Below, one piece after another: positions 16,554 to 24,023 of a stretch of DNA of 64,000 bases. A program made the translations under genes and the position numbers. The first letter of the stretch is position 1, and each line of letters starts with the position of its first letter. This DNA is from Streptomyces leeuwenhoekii. GTDB lineage: Bacteria > Actinomycetota > Actinomycetes > Streptomycetales > Streptomycetaceae. Location of the stretch: assembly GCF_001013905.1 (NCBI RefSeq), contig NZ_LN831790.1, forward strand, positions 4,602,001 to 4,666,000. The letters are read 5' to 3'. The notes beneath the pieces are model-generated. The model searched no databases. It had not been told where the DNA came from and saw only the letters and a program-made list of their open reading frames with translations.

Positions 16554-17602
16554 GCGGGCTGCTCACCGTCCCCGGCGACCCGCGTGAAACCGGCGCGTGC
16601 CAGGACGGCCTGGGAGGCGAGGTTGGCGGGCTCGGTCGTCGCGCACACGACGGTCACGTCCTCGCGGGCCAGCGCCCACCCCGACAGCGCGCGCAGCGCC
16701 TCGGTGGCGTAGCCGTGGCCGCGGGCGGCCTCGACGAGGTCGTAGCCGATCTCGACGCGGCCGTCCTCGTCCGGCGGCCCGTGGAAGCCCATGGCGCCGA
16801 CCGCCAGCCCGTCCTCCCGGCGGACCAGCACGAACATCCCCCACTCGGGCCGCAGCACGCCCTCCTCGTACTGCTTCACCACGATGCCGGCCCCCTCGCG
16901 GGTGCCCTCCAGCGGCCCGCTCCCGGCCCAGGCGAAACCGCCGTCGCCGTCCGCGCCCAGGTCGGCGGCGGACGCCGGAGTGACGCCTTCCAGGGTGAGC
17001 CGGTCGCTCGGGATCACCAGGTTGTTCGACCAGCGCCACCCGGTGACCGGCGCGCGGCCGGGCAGCTCGCCGCGGCCGGTGGCCCACAGCAGGGTGGGCC
17101 AGGGGGCGGGGCCCGGCCGGACGGCCGGGAAGATCCGGGTCAGCACGTAGGAGACCACCTCGGCGGGCGGCTGGTACGACAGTCCGAGGCTTCGGGCGAT
17201 GTCGTGGGTGTGCAGCAGTACTTCGGTGATGCCCATCGCGGCGAAGCCCTCGCGGTTCGCGCTGCGGAAGGGGTAGGGGTGGAAGGCGCGGACCTCGCGC
17301 GGGGTGGTGCGGACGGCGGCGGCGAGCAGGCCGCCCATCGCCTCGATCACCCGCAGCGCGCCCTCGTTGCCGGTGCCCTCCTCCAGGCGGATCTCGAAGG
17401 GGACGTAGTCGTCGGCCGCCCGCCCGGTGAGCTGGGCCGCGTAACCGACGAGGCACTCCGCGACGTGCGTCGCCGTCGCCCGGCAGCTCCACTCCAGCCC
17501 GTGGGCCCGCGGCCCCTCCCAGTCCCGGTCCACCGCCGTCCGCAGCAGTGCCACGGCGCTCGCGACGGCCTCTTCCACCTGTTCCCCGCCCACGTTCCGC
17601 AT
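16535..17602 (-). CDS. Maleylpyruvate isomerase-like (DinB fold) / GNAT acetyltransferase fusion
   Basis: Residues 1-200 resemble the mycothiol-dependent maleylpyruvate isomerase N-terminal domain (TIGR03083 group, DinB fold): WSCRATATHVAECLVGYAAQL, with a metal-ligand HVAE, and VLLHTHDIARSLGL with a second His pair. Residues 210-355 form a GNAT N-acetyltransferase: NNLVIPSDRLTLEGV, GYDLVEAARGHGYATEALRAL (acetyl-CoA loop) and EPANLASQAVLARAGFTRV. The two activities joined in one chain suggest a mycothiol-linked detoxification step followed by acetylation; substrate unknown. The ATG at 17602 begins MRNVGGEQVEEAV. Confidence 0.88.
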   Translation of the reverse strand: MRNVGGEQVEEAVASAVALLRTAVDRDWEGPRAHGLEWSCRATATHVAECLVGYAAQLTGRAADDYVPFEIRLEEGTGNEGALRVIEAMGGLLAAAVRTTPREVRAFHPYPFRSANREGFAAMGITEVLLHTHDIARSLGLSYQPPAEVVSYVLTRIFPAVRPGPAPWPTLLWATGRGELPGRAPVTGWRWSNNLVIPSDRLTLEGVTPASAADLGADGDGGFAWAGSGPLEGTREGAGIVVKQYEEGVLRPEWGMFVLVRREDGLAVGAMGFHGPPDEDGRVEIGYDLVEAARGHGYATEALRALSGWALAREDVTVVCATTEPANLASQAVLARAGFTRVAGDGEQPAYELRR

Positions 17603-17718
17603 GGGCGGCAGGCTACGGGGCGGGCGCCCGCGGGGCGACCGCATTTCCGGGTGGCGGCGGTCCGGTCGCCGGGCGGCGGCGGGTGTCCACCGGCGGCCCG
17701 GCGTGGCACCATCGCCGT

Positions 17719-18201
17719 GTGGCCAGTAGATCCACCGAAATTGAGCACCTGCGCGACCTCGCCCGGCTGCGCCGGGTCCGCGACCGGATCGACCGGGAGT
17801 ACGCCCGGCCGCTGGACGTCGAGGCGCTCGCCCGCGGCGTGCACATGTCGGCCGGACACCTCAGCCGCGCCTTCCGGGCCGCCTTCGGCGAATCGCCGTA
17901 CAGCTATCTGATGACGCGCCGCATCGAGCGCGCGATGGCACTGCTGCGCCAGGGCGACCTCAGCGTCACCGAGGTGTGCTTCGCGGTCGGCTGCGCGTCG
18001 CTGGGCACCTTCAGCACGCGCTTCCGGGAGCTGGTCGGCGTGCCGCCCAGCGTCTACCGGCGCGAGGCGGCCCGCGCGACCACGGGGATGCCGGCGTGCG
18101 TGGCGAAGCAGGTGACCAGGCCGATCAGGGAAAAGGGAGACAAGGTGGGCAAGGGGGGCCAGGGGGGCCAGGGGGAGCGGACCGGCCGGGAAGCGGGCTG
18201 A
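17719..18201 (+). CDS. AraC-family transcriptional regulator
   Basis: A 160-aa protein that is almost entirely an AraC DNA-binding domain: PLDVEALARGVHMSAGHLSRAFRAAFGESPYSYLMTRRI is the first helix-turn-helix and DLSVTEVCFAVGCASLGTFSTRFRELVGVPP the second. No sensor domain is present. The tail is a Lys/Gly/Gln-rich repeat (GDKVGKGGQGGQGERTG) coded by repetitive DNA. This regulator type usually sits beside a VOC (glyoxalase-like) gene; here the VOC gene is 42 kb away at 59.6 kb, next to a truncated copy of the same regulator. GTG start at 17719. Confidence 0.9.
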   Translation: MASRSTEIEHLRDLARLRRVRDRIDREYARPLDVEALARGVHMSAGHLSRAFRAAFGESPYSYLMTRRIERAMALLRQGDLSVTEVCFAVGCASLGTFSTRFRELVGVPPSVYRREAARATTGMPACVAKQVTRPIREKGDKVGKGGQGGQGERTGREAG

Positions 18202-18211
18202 CCGGGGCGGG

Positions 18212-18868
18212 TCACGCGCCGGGCCGCACGGCCAGCAGGTCCAGCTCGGAGGTGAGGTTGTAGCGGGCCGTCGCCTCCCATTTCTCGCGGCCGTACGGCG
18301 TGCGGAACAGCCGGGGCAGCTCCAGCAGGTGGCGCAGGACCGCGGCGCGGCCCTCGCGGAAGGCGTCGCCGGGCACGAAGTGGTACTCCTCGCGGACGGC
18401 CGCCGTGTAGGCGGCGTACCCGGACGGCGGCGCGGCGAGGATCGCCAGGTCCGCGTCGCACAGCACCTGCCCGTCCCGGTCGTCCTCGGCCGGGTCGTGG
18501 GTGACGGTGAGCCGGACCAGGCGGGCGACCTCGGCCGTCTTCGCCTCGCAGACCCCGGCCTCGGGCAGGGCCCGCTCGGCCAGACGGGCCGACCGCTCCT
18601 CGTTCTCGGAGCGGTCGGGCAGGTAGACGGCGTCGTGGAACCAGGCGGCGAGCCGGACCAGATCCGGATCGTCGGCGTACTCCTGAAGGACATCGATGTG
18701 GTCCAGGACCGCGGTGAGGTGCGTCAGCGTGTGGTAGCGGCGCTGCGGCTCCTGCCACCGGGCCAGCAGGTTGTCGGCGTACGGTGCCGGATCGGGCCCG
18801 GAGCCGGGGCCCCGGACCGCCTCCAGGGCGCGGGCGAAGCGGGAACGCAGGGCGTCGAGATCGGCCAT
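18212..18868 (-). CDS. HD-domain protein, predicted metal-dependent phosphohydrolase
   Basis: A 218-aa cytosolic protein. The metal ligands of the HD superfamily are recognisable: RRYHTLTHL near residue 45, AAWFHDAVY near residue 73, the following D in LPDRSENEE, and DADLAIL near residue 140. Such proteins hydrolyse phosphate esters or nucleotides; the substrate is unknown. I chose the ATG at 18868 (MADLDALRSRF). It ends 11 bp from the convergent AraC gene. Confidence 0.85.
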   Translation of the reverse strand: MADLDALRSRFARALEAVRGPGSGPDPAPYADNLLARWQEPQRRYHTLTHLTAVLDHIDVLQEYADDPDLVRLAAWFHDAVYLPDRSENEERSARLAERALPEAGVCEAKTAEVARLVRLTVTHDPAEDDRDGQVLCDADLAILAAPPSGYAAYTAAVREEYHFVPGDAFREGRAAVLRHLLELPRLFRTPYGREKWEATARYNLTSELDLLAVRPGA

Positions 18869-18872
18869 GGGG

Positions 18873-19115
18873 TCATTGTCCCCGGGGCGGACCGGTCCGC
18901 GGTGCTTCCCCCGGCGGCGAGATCCGGTCACCCGGGGCTCCCTCCGCCCCGCGCAGGCCGCCGCGGAGATCCACCTCGGCCCGTACCGTCTTCCCGGGAC
19001 CGCCCCCTTCCCGTGGCTCGACGGACAGCCGGCTCGCCAGGCAGGTCACCAACCACAGGCCACGGCCCGCTTCCGCCTCGGGATTCCCTGGAGCGTAGGG
19101 CCGGGCCGGCGGCAA
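18873..19115 (-). pseudogene. Remnant of a SpoIIAB-like ATPase (anti-sigma/serine kinase type)
   Basis: In this frame the segment NPEAEAGRGLWLVTCLASRLSVEP followed by GGGPGKTVRAEVDL is the C-terminal ATP-lid part of a HATPase_c regulatory kinase. The N-terminal two thirds, including the N box, are missing. In intact Streptomyces loci such an ATPase is divergent from a whiJ-like XRE-DUF5753 gene followed by DUF397. Here both neighbours are damaged too, so a deletion appears to have removed the shared promoter and both N-termini. Confidence 0.6.
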
Positions 19116-19149
19116 GCGTGGAACTCGACGGTCTCCTCCTCGATCCGCG

Positions 19150-19501
19150 CCGCGTCACGGAAGAAGGCCGGATACCGCGTGAGCGCCACATACGCGGTGC
19201 TGGCCGTGCCCGATCTGCTCCAGACTGAGGAGTACGCGCGGACCATGTTCACCGTGTGGCGGCCTCGACGGCGCGAGGACGAGATCGAGGAGATGGTGGC
19301 AGCACGGCTGGCCCGCCACAGGATCTACGAGAGGAAGCCTGCGCCGACGCTGAGCTTCGTCATCGAGAAGTCCGTGCTGGAGCGGCCGTTCGGCGGGGTG
19401 GACGTGTTGCGCGGTTGGAGCACATCATCCTGCGGGCACAGGCGCTGTCCCCTGCCGAATCCGTGCGTCACATCGAGAAGTTGCTGCAAGGAGAGCTATG
19501 A
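19150..19501 (+). pseudogene. Remnant of a whiJ-like XRE-DUF5753 regulator, internally deleted and frameshifted
   Basis: The frame from about 19150 reads SATYAVLAVPDLLQTEEYARTMF, then RREDEIEEMVAARLARHRIYER and SVLERPFGGVDVLR. This is the first half of the DUF5753 ligand-like domain, but the N-terminal helix-turn-helix is missing. The conserved ending LEHIILRAQALSPAESVRHIEKLL is in another frame, after about 19405, so roughly 70 residues are missing between the halves. The terminal TGA overlaps the DUF397 start (ATGA), preserving the original operon junction. Confidence 0.75.
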
Positions 19502-19701
19502 ACACCGAGCAGTCCCAGGCACAGTCGCTCCACTGGTTCAAGTCCAGCTACAGCGGTGGCGCAGGTGGTGAGTGCCTCGAGATCGCCGCTCTCCCTCACT
19601 CCGTCCACATCCGCGACTCCAAGGACACCGGCCGAGGGGCGCTGACCGTGTCCCCCGCCTCCTGGTCCGTCTTCGTCGACCACACCAGCCGTCGTCGCTG
19701 A
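19498..19701 (+). CDS. DUF397 protein
   Basis: A 67-aa protein with the DUF397 core LHWFKSSYSGGAGGECLEIA and VHIRDSKDTGRGALTVSPASWSVFV. These small proteins act as partners of XRE-DUF5753 regulators in Streptomyces differentiation loci of the whiJ and bldB-associated kind. It looks intact, yet its usual partner just upstream is a remnant, so it may now be orphaned or serve a paralogue. Its ATG overlaps the upstream stop by four bases. A UUCG-capped terminator follows. Confidence 0.9.
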   Translation: MNTEQSQAQSLHWFKSSYSGGAGGECLEIAALPHSVHIRDSKDTGRGALTVSPASWSVFVDHTSRRR

Positions 19702-19723
19702 ACCGGAAACCGACCGGTGCCCT

Positions 19724-19749
19724 CGGGCCGCCCCTTCGGGGGCGGCCCG
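19724..19749 (+). terminator. Terminator with TTCG tetraloop
   Basis: CGGGCCGCCCC and GGGGCGGCCCG form a perfect stem closed by a TTCG loop, 22 bp after the DUF397 stop, followed by GCTGTTTTCC. Confidence 0.92.
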
Positions 19750-19812
19750 GCTGTTTTCCGGAGGAGTCGTCGGCCCGTGTACGGGTGAAGCACGAGGGTT
19801 AGCGTGGGACCC

Positions 19813-20490
19813 ATGACGACACCTGCCGATCTGCCCGACGTCCGCGATCCCGAGCTGCCCGGGCGGCTGCTGGCCACCGAGCGGGACGTGCTCGTGCCGC
19901 TGTTGCGCTCCCGGCCCGACGAGGACTTCACGCTGCCGGTGGCCGCCTGTCCCGGCTGGACGGTGCGGGATGTGCTGGCGCACTGTTCGGCCGCGCTGGT
20001 CCGGGTGGTGGAGCGGCGCTTCGAGGAGGGCGTCTTCTCGCCCGAGTCCAACGCCCGCGACATCGCCGAGCGGGCCGGGTGGTCGCATCAGAAGGTCGTC
20101 GACGAGCTGGAACGCGGCATGACCGAGGCCGGTCCGGTGATCGCGCGCGCGGACGGCGCCCTGGACCAGGTGGCGCTCGGGGAGTGGGTGCACGCGGGGG
20201 ACGTGCGCGAGGCGATCGGGGAGCCGGGGGCGTACGCGGGGCGCGGGCTGCCGGAGGCGCTGGCGCTGCTCGCCACGGTCACCCGTGCCCGGGGCCATGT
20301 GCCGCTCCACGCCGACCTCGACGACGTGGACGAGCCGCTGAAGCTGGGCGAGGCCCGCGGCGAGCGGCCCCCGGGCCGTTTCATCGGCGACGCCGCCACG
20401 CTCGTACGGCTCTACGCGGGGCGGCGGGTGGACGGGGCGGCGTACGAGCTGGCGGGGGTGGAGGAGAGGGAGCTGAACATCTTCGGATGA
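19813..20490 (+). CDS. Maleylpyruvate isomerase N-terminal domain (TIGR03083-type) protein
   Basis: A 225-aa protein of the mycothiol-associated DinB superfamily. VAACPGWTVRDVLAHCSAALVRVVERRF holds the first metal-ligand histidine, and VALGEWVHAGDVREAIGEP holds the HxxD-type motif near residue 125. Such proteins use mycothiol as cofactor in isomerisations or conjugations; the substrate is unknown. I chose the ATG at 19813; an in-frame GTG lies three codons upstream. It precedes cutC by 87 bp with a DasR-like site between. Confidence 0.8.
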   Translation: MTTPADLPDVRDPELPGRLLATERDVLVPLLRSRPDEDFTLPVAACPGWTVRDVLAHCSAALVRVVERRFEEGVFSPESNARDIAERAGWSHQKVVDELERGMTEAGPVIARADGALDQVALGEWVHAGDVREAIGEPGAYAGRGLPEALALLATVTRARGHVPLHADLDDVDEPLKLGEARGERPPGRFIGDAATLVRLYAGRRVDGAAYELAGVEERELNIFG

Positions 20491-20517
20491 GTCGCCGGCG
20501 GCGTAGTCTTGGACCAG

Positions 20518-20533
20518 ATTGGACTAGACCTGT
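20518..20533 (+). promoter_or_regulatory. DasR-like operator (dre) upstream of cutC
   Basis: ATTGGACTAGACCTGT matches 13 of 16 positions of the Streptomyces dre consensus A(G/C)TGGTCTAGACCA(G/C)T. It lies 45-60 bp before the cutC start. DasR is the GlcNAc-responsive GntR regulator of amino-sugar uptake and development. The match is visual only. Confidence 0.5.
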
Positions 20534-20577
20534 AGCCGCCGTCGTACCCGGCGAACGCAACCGACGAATGGGGTCCC

Positions 20578-21267
20578 ATGAGCAAGCGTGCAGTCCTGGA
20601 GGTGATCGCCCTCGACGCCGAGGACGCGGTCGCCGCCCAGGCCGGAGGCGCGGACCGCCTCGAACTGGTCACCGACATGGCGGCCGACGGGCTCACCCCG
20701 TCGGCCCGGACCGTGGCCGCGATCCGGGCCGCCGTCGACATCGACGCCCGGGTGATGCTGCGGCTCGCGGACGGCTTCGCCGCCGGGGACGTCGAGCGGC
20801 TGGTGCGGGTCGCGGGGGAGCTGCGGGAGGCCGGCGCGGACCAGTTCGTCCTCGGCTTCCTCGACCCGCACGGCGGCGTGGACCTCGCCGCGGTGGAGCG
20901 GGTCGCCGGTGTGCTGGAGGGCTGCCGGTGGACCTTCCACCGGGCGATCGACCGGGCCGCCGACCGCGACGCCCTGCGCAAGCACCTCGCCGACCTGCCC
21001 GGACTGGACACCTATCTGACGGCCGGGGCGGCCGGCGGGGTCGACGAGGGGCTCGGTGTCCTGCGGACGGAGGCCCGGCGGCGCGGCGAGCCGGGGTACG
21101 AGCAGCAGCTCCTGGTGGGCGGCGGCCTGCGGCTGGACCATGTGCCGGTCCTGCGGGAGGCCGGGATCGACGCCTTCCACATTGGCGGGGCGGCCCGACC
21201 GCAGGGCTGGGCCGGACCGGTGTCGGCGGAGGCGGTCGCCCGCTGGCGGGCAGCCATCGACGACTGA
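20578..21267 (+). CDS. cutC: CutC family protein
   Basis: A 229-aa TIM-barrel protein with CutC signatures: LEVIALDAEDAVAAQAGGADRLELVTDMAADGLTPS at the N-terminus, FVLGFLDPHGGVD, WTFHRAIDRAAD near residue 120, and AFHIGGAARP near the end. CutC was named for copper homeostasis in E. coli, but that role is disputed, and the gene often associates with amino-sugar metabolism. The DasR-like site upstream supports the second view here. It is full length with an ATG at 20578. Confidence 0.9.
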   Translation: MSKRAVLEVIALDAEDAVAAQAGGADRLELVTDMAADGLTPSARTVAAIRAAVDIDARVMLRLADGFAAGDVERLVRVAGELREAGADQFVLGFLDPHGGVDLAAVERVAGVLEGCRWTFHRAIDRAADRDALRKHLADLPGLDTYLTAGAAGGVDEGLGVLRTEARRRGEPGYEQQLLVGGGLRLDHVPVLREAGIDAFHIGGAARPQGWAGPVSAEAVARWRAAIDD

Positions 21268-21320
21268 GCCTGTACGTGCCTACGTGCCGACGGGCCGACG
21301 GGCCTGCGCGCCCGTGCCGC

Positions 21321-23408
21321 TCACGCGAGCTGCGGCGGCAGCGGCGCCGCGTGGGTGACGACCAGGCCGGACACCGCTCGGGTCAGCGCCACGTACAGGC
21401 GGCGCAGGCCCGTGCGCTCGTCCGGTTCGCCGTCCACCACGGCCTGCGGCTCGTCCAGCACCACGTAGTCGTACTCCAGGCCCTTGGCGAGCGAGGCCGG
21501 GACCAGCGTGAGGCGGGTGTCCCGGGTGGTCTCCTCGCCGGGGCCGAGGTGGGCGATGCCCGCCTCGGCCAGGGCCCGCGCCAGCTCCGGGACGCGGGCG
21601 TCGGCGGCGATCAGGCCGACCGAGCCCTCGCGGCCCAGCAGCTCCCGGCAGGCGCCGACGACATCGGCGGCCCCGGCGGCGTCCCGGATCTCGAAGAAGC
21701 CGGGGTTCTCGCGGATCGACCGCACCGGCGCCAGGCCCGGCGCGATGTGCGGCAGCAGCCGGGAGGCGTAGGCGATGACGTCCGTCGGCACACGGAAACC
21801 GGCCGTCAGCTCCTCGATCACCGCGTCGCCCTTGCCGAGGTGGGCCAGCGCCTCCCGCCAGTCGCGCGTCGCCCAGGGCGTGGTGCCCTGCGCCAGGTCG
21901 CCCAGCACGGTCGCCGAGCCGGTGCTGCAGCGGCGGCCGACCGCCCGGTACTGCATGGGGGACAGGTCCTGCGCCTCGTCGAGGACGACGTGCCCGAGGG
22001 AGTGGGTGCGCTCGATCAGGTCGGTGGCCTCGTCGATCAGCACGGCGTCCGCGGGGGACCACGGCGCCGACTTCACCGACCGGGCGGGCCTGGCCCACAG
22101 GATCGCCTTCTGCTCCTCGTCGGTGAGGACGCCCTCGGCGTGCGTACCGAGGAAGTCCGGGTCCGCCAGCAGCCGCAGTACCAGTCTGGCCGGGTCGACG
22201 GCGGGCCAGATCTCCTTCACGGCCGCCTTGACCGCGCCGGTGCGGGCCACCGCGTTCTGCACCCGGTCGTCCGGGGCCTCGCCCGCCCGTTCCATCTGCA
22301 CCAGCACGGCGTGCGCGATGCGCTGCGGCAGGGCCTCGCGGGCTGCGCCGTAGCGGATGCCGCGCTCCAGCAACTCCCGGACGATCTCCTGGAGTTCGTA
22401 CGCCGGAACCCGCCAGCGGCGTGACCCGCGCACCACCACGACCGGCTCGGTGGGCGGCGTCACGTGCGCGTACAGCGCCCGGCGCAGCACCTCGGCCATC
22501 CGGGCGTCGCCCTTGACGGCGGCGGCGCGGGCGTCGTCGCTGCCGCGCACCTCCACGTGCGCCACCAGATCGTCGACCGTGGCCTGCGCCACCGCCAACT
22601 CGCCCAGTGCGGGCAGCACTTGCTCGATGTAGTGGAGGAAGGAGCGGTTGGGTCCGATGACGAGGGTGCCAGTGCGGGCCAGCCGCTCGCGATGGGCGTA
22701 CAGCAGATAGGCGACCCGGTGCAGGCCGACCGCCGTCTTCCCGGTGCCGGGGCCGCCCTGCACGCAGACCGTGCCCGACAGCCCCGAGCGCACGATCTCG
22801 TCCTGCTCGGGCTGGATGGTCGCCACGATGTCCCGCATGGGACCGACGCGGGGCCGCTCGATCTCCTGCTGGAGGAGCCGGCCCGCGCTCGCCGCCTCGG
22901 CCGGGTCGGACAGGTGCTCGTCCTCGTACGCCGTGAGGTCGCCGCCGGTGTAGCCGAAGCGGCGGCGCAGCCCGATGTCCATCGGGTCCTTCTTGGAGGC
23001 CCGGTAGAACGGCTGGGAGACCGGCGCGCGCCAGTCGATCACCATGGGGTCGCCGTCGGCGTCGTGGACGTGCCGCCGCCCGATGTAGAAGCGCTCCCCT
23101 TCCGCCCCTTCGGCCCGGTCGGCGCCGGGCGCGTACAGATAGTCGAGGCGGCCGAAGAACAGCGGGGTGTCGCCGAGGTCGGCCAGCGCCTTGACGCGTT
23201 CCTCGATCTGCCGCTCCAGGACCTGGGCGTTGACCCAGTTCGCGGTGACGTCGCGGATGTCGAGGGACTCGGCGTCGGCCCGCATCGCGCGCAGGGCGGC
23301 GCGGGACGCGGCGAGGTGGGCGCGCTCCCGGGACAGGGGGTTGTCGTCAGGAGACGTGGACGGGGCGGACGGGGCGGATGGCGCGGGCTGCGTGGGCTGC
23401 GTCGACAA
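21321..23408 (-). CDS. HelD-like superfamily 1 helicase (RNA polymerase-recycling type)
   Basis: A 695-aa UvrD/Rep-type ATPase. The N-terminal coiled-coil arm (residues 20-100) precedes FYIGRRHVHDADGDPMVIDWRAPVSQPFY, typical of HelD. Walker A is QGGPGTGKTAVGLHR near residue 235, Walker B is HVVLDEAQDLSPMQYR, motif V is SLAKGLEYDYVVLDEP, and motif VI is RRLYVALTRA. HelD proteins strip and recycle stalled RNA polymerase; some Streptomyces homologues give rifamycin tolerance. The start is TTG at 23408 with GGAGG seven bases upstream. I find no rifamycin-associated element in front. Confidence 0.88.
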   Translation of the reverse strand: MSTQPTQPAPSAPSAPSTSPDDNPLSRERAHLAASRAALRAMRADAESLDIRDVTANWVNAQVLERQIEERVKALADLGDTPLFFGRLDYLYAPGADRAEGAEGERFYIGRRHVHDADGDPMVIDWRAPVSQPFYRASKKDPMDIGLRRRFGYTGGDLTAYEDEHLSDPAEAASAGRLLQQEIERPRVGPMRDIVATIQPEQDEIVRSGLSGTVCVQGGPGTGKTAVGLHRVAYLLYAHRERLARTGTLVIGPNRSFLHYIEQVLPALGELAVAQATVDDLVAHVEVRGSDDARAAAVKGDARMAEVLRRALYAHVTPPTEPVVVVRGSRRWRVPAYELQEIVRELLERGIRYGAAREALPQRIAHAVLVQMERAGEAPDDRVQNAVARTGAVKAAVKEIWPAVDPARLVLRLLADPDFLGTHAEGVLTDEEQKAILWARPARSVKSAPWSPADAVLIDEATDLIERTHSLGHVVLDEAQDLSPMQYRAVGRRCSTGSATVLGDLAQGTTPWATRDWREALAHLGKGDAVIEELTAGFRVPTDVIAYASRLLPHIAPGLAPVRSIRENPGFFEIRDAAGAADVVGACRELLGREGSVGLIAADARVPELARALAEAGIAHLGPGEETTRDTRLTLVPASLAKGLEYDYVVLDEPQAVVDGEPDERTGLRRLYVALTRAVSGLVVTHAAPLPPQLA

Positions 23409-23718
23409 GGGGGTGCCTCCGGGGGACCTGCTGGTGTGGGGGCCGCGTCGGCCGGCGGCCGGGTCGCGGTGCCGGCCGGTTTCCGTCCGGGCGGCGGCAC
23501 TCCGGGAGGGAGGCGGGGCAAGAGCGGAGAGTCTAGGGGAGCCGGCGAGCGGAGGCCAACGATTTCCGCGGCCCCGCTCCCCTGGGGCGGACGCCCCCCT
23601 AGGGGACGGCGCCTCCACCCTGAGGGGTAGGGGTCCCCCCGCAGGCGTACCCGGCCGGGGTCCGGGTTCGCCCCGCAGGCCGATGCCGACGGTATGCCCG
23701 GAACGTCACCATGGAGAC
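23409..23718. promoter_or_regulatory. Divergent promoter region of the helD-like gene and a small gene
   Basis: On the minus strand, TTGGCC (23554-23559) and TAGACT (23530-23535), 18 bp apart, form a plausible promoter for the helicase, giving a leader of about 115 nt. The rightward half holds repeated CCTAGGGGACGG- and CTGAGGGGTAGGGG-like G runs between 23598 and 23640, of unknown meaning. No gene is seen. Confidence 0.45.
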
Positions 23719-23904
23719 ATGAGCGCGGCAACCATCTCCCCCGTCCCGGCGCCGGGCATCCCGCCCGGTGCCACGGCCGCGGCCGGTCGTCACCGGTCCC
23801 GCCTGGGCGGCGCCCTGCGCGCCGTGAGGGTGTTCGCGGGCGCCGCGTTCGATGTGGTCGTCCTCGGTGAGTACGGCGAGGAGGCGGGCGTGCGCCGCCG
23901 GTGA
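23719..23904 (+). CDS. Small hypothetical protein
   Basis: A 61-aa protein from the ATG at 23719, with GGAG four bases upstream. It starts MSAATISPVPAPGIPPGATA, then has a basic RHRSRLGGALRAVRVF helix and an amphipathic FAGAAFDVVVLGEYGEEAGVRRR tail. There is no convincing membrane segment or signal peptide. I do not recognise a family, but the frame shows normal codon bias and a good ribosome site. It lies between divergent and convergent neighbours with its own promoter region. Confidence 0.55.
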   Translation: MSAATISPVPAPGIPPGATAAAGRHRSRLGGALRAVRVFAGAAFDVVVLGEYGEEAGVRRR

Positions 23905-24023
23905 GGCCCCCGGGTCACGCCATGGCCCGGCGGCACACCGCGCGACGTGCCTCTCCCATCTCCCTCAAGGCCCGCTTCCCCGCCCGCTCGCCGGGGCCGC
24001 CGCCGCGGCGGCACGCCGCCCGG

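Noticed and set aside
23409..23718. Rifamycin-associated element in front of the helD-like gene
   Set aside because: I looked for GGGGCTTGC-N-GCAAGCCCC and did not find it; the promoter is ordinary.
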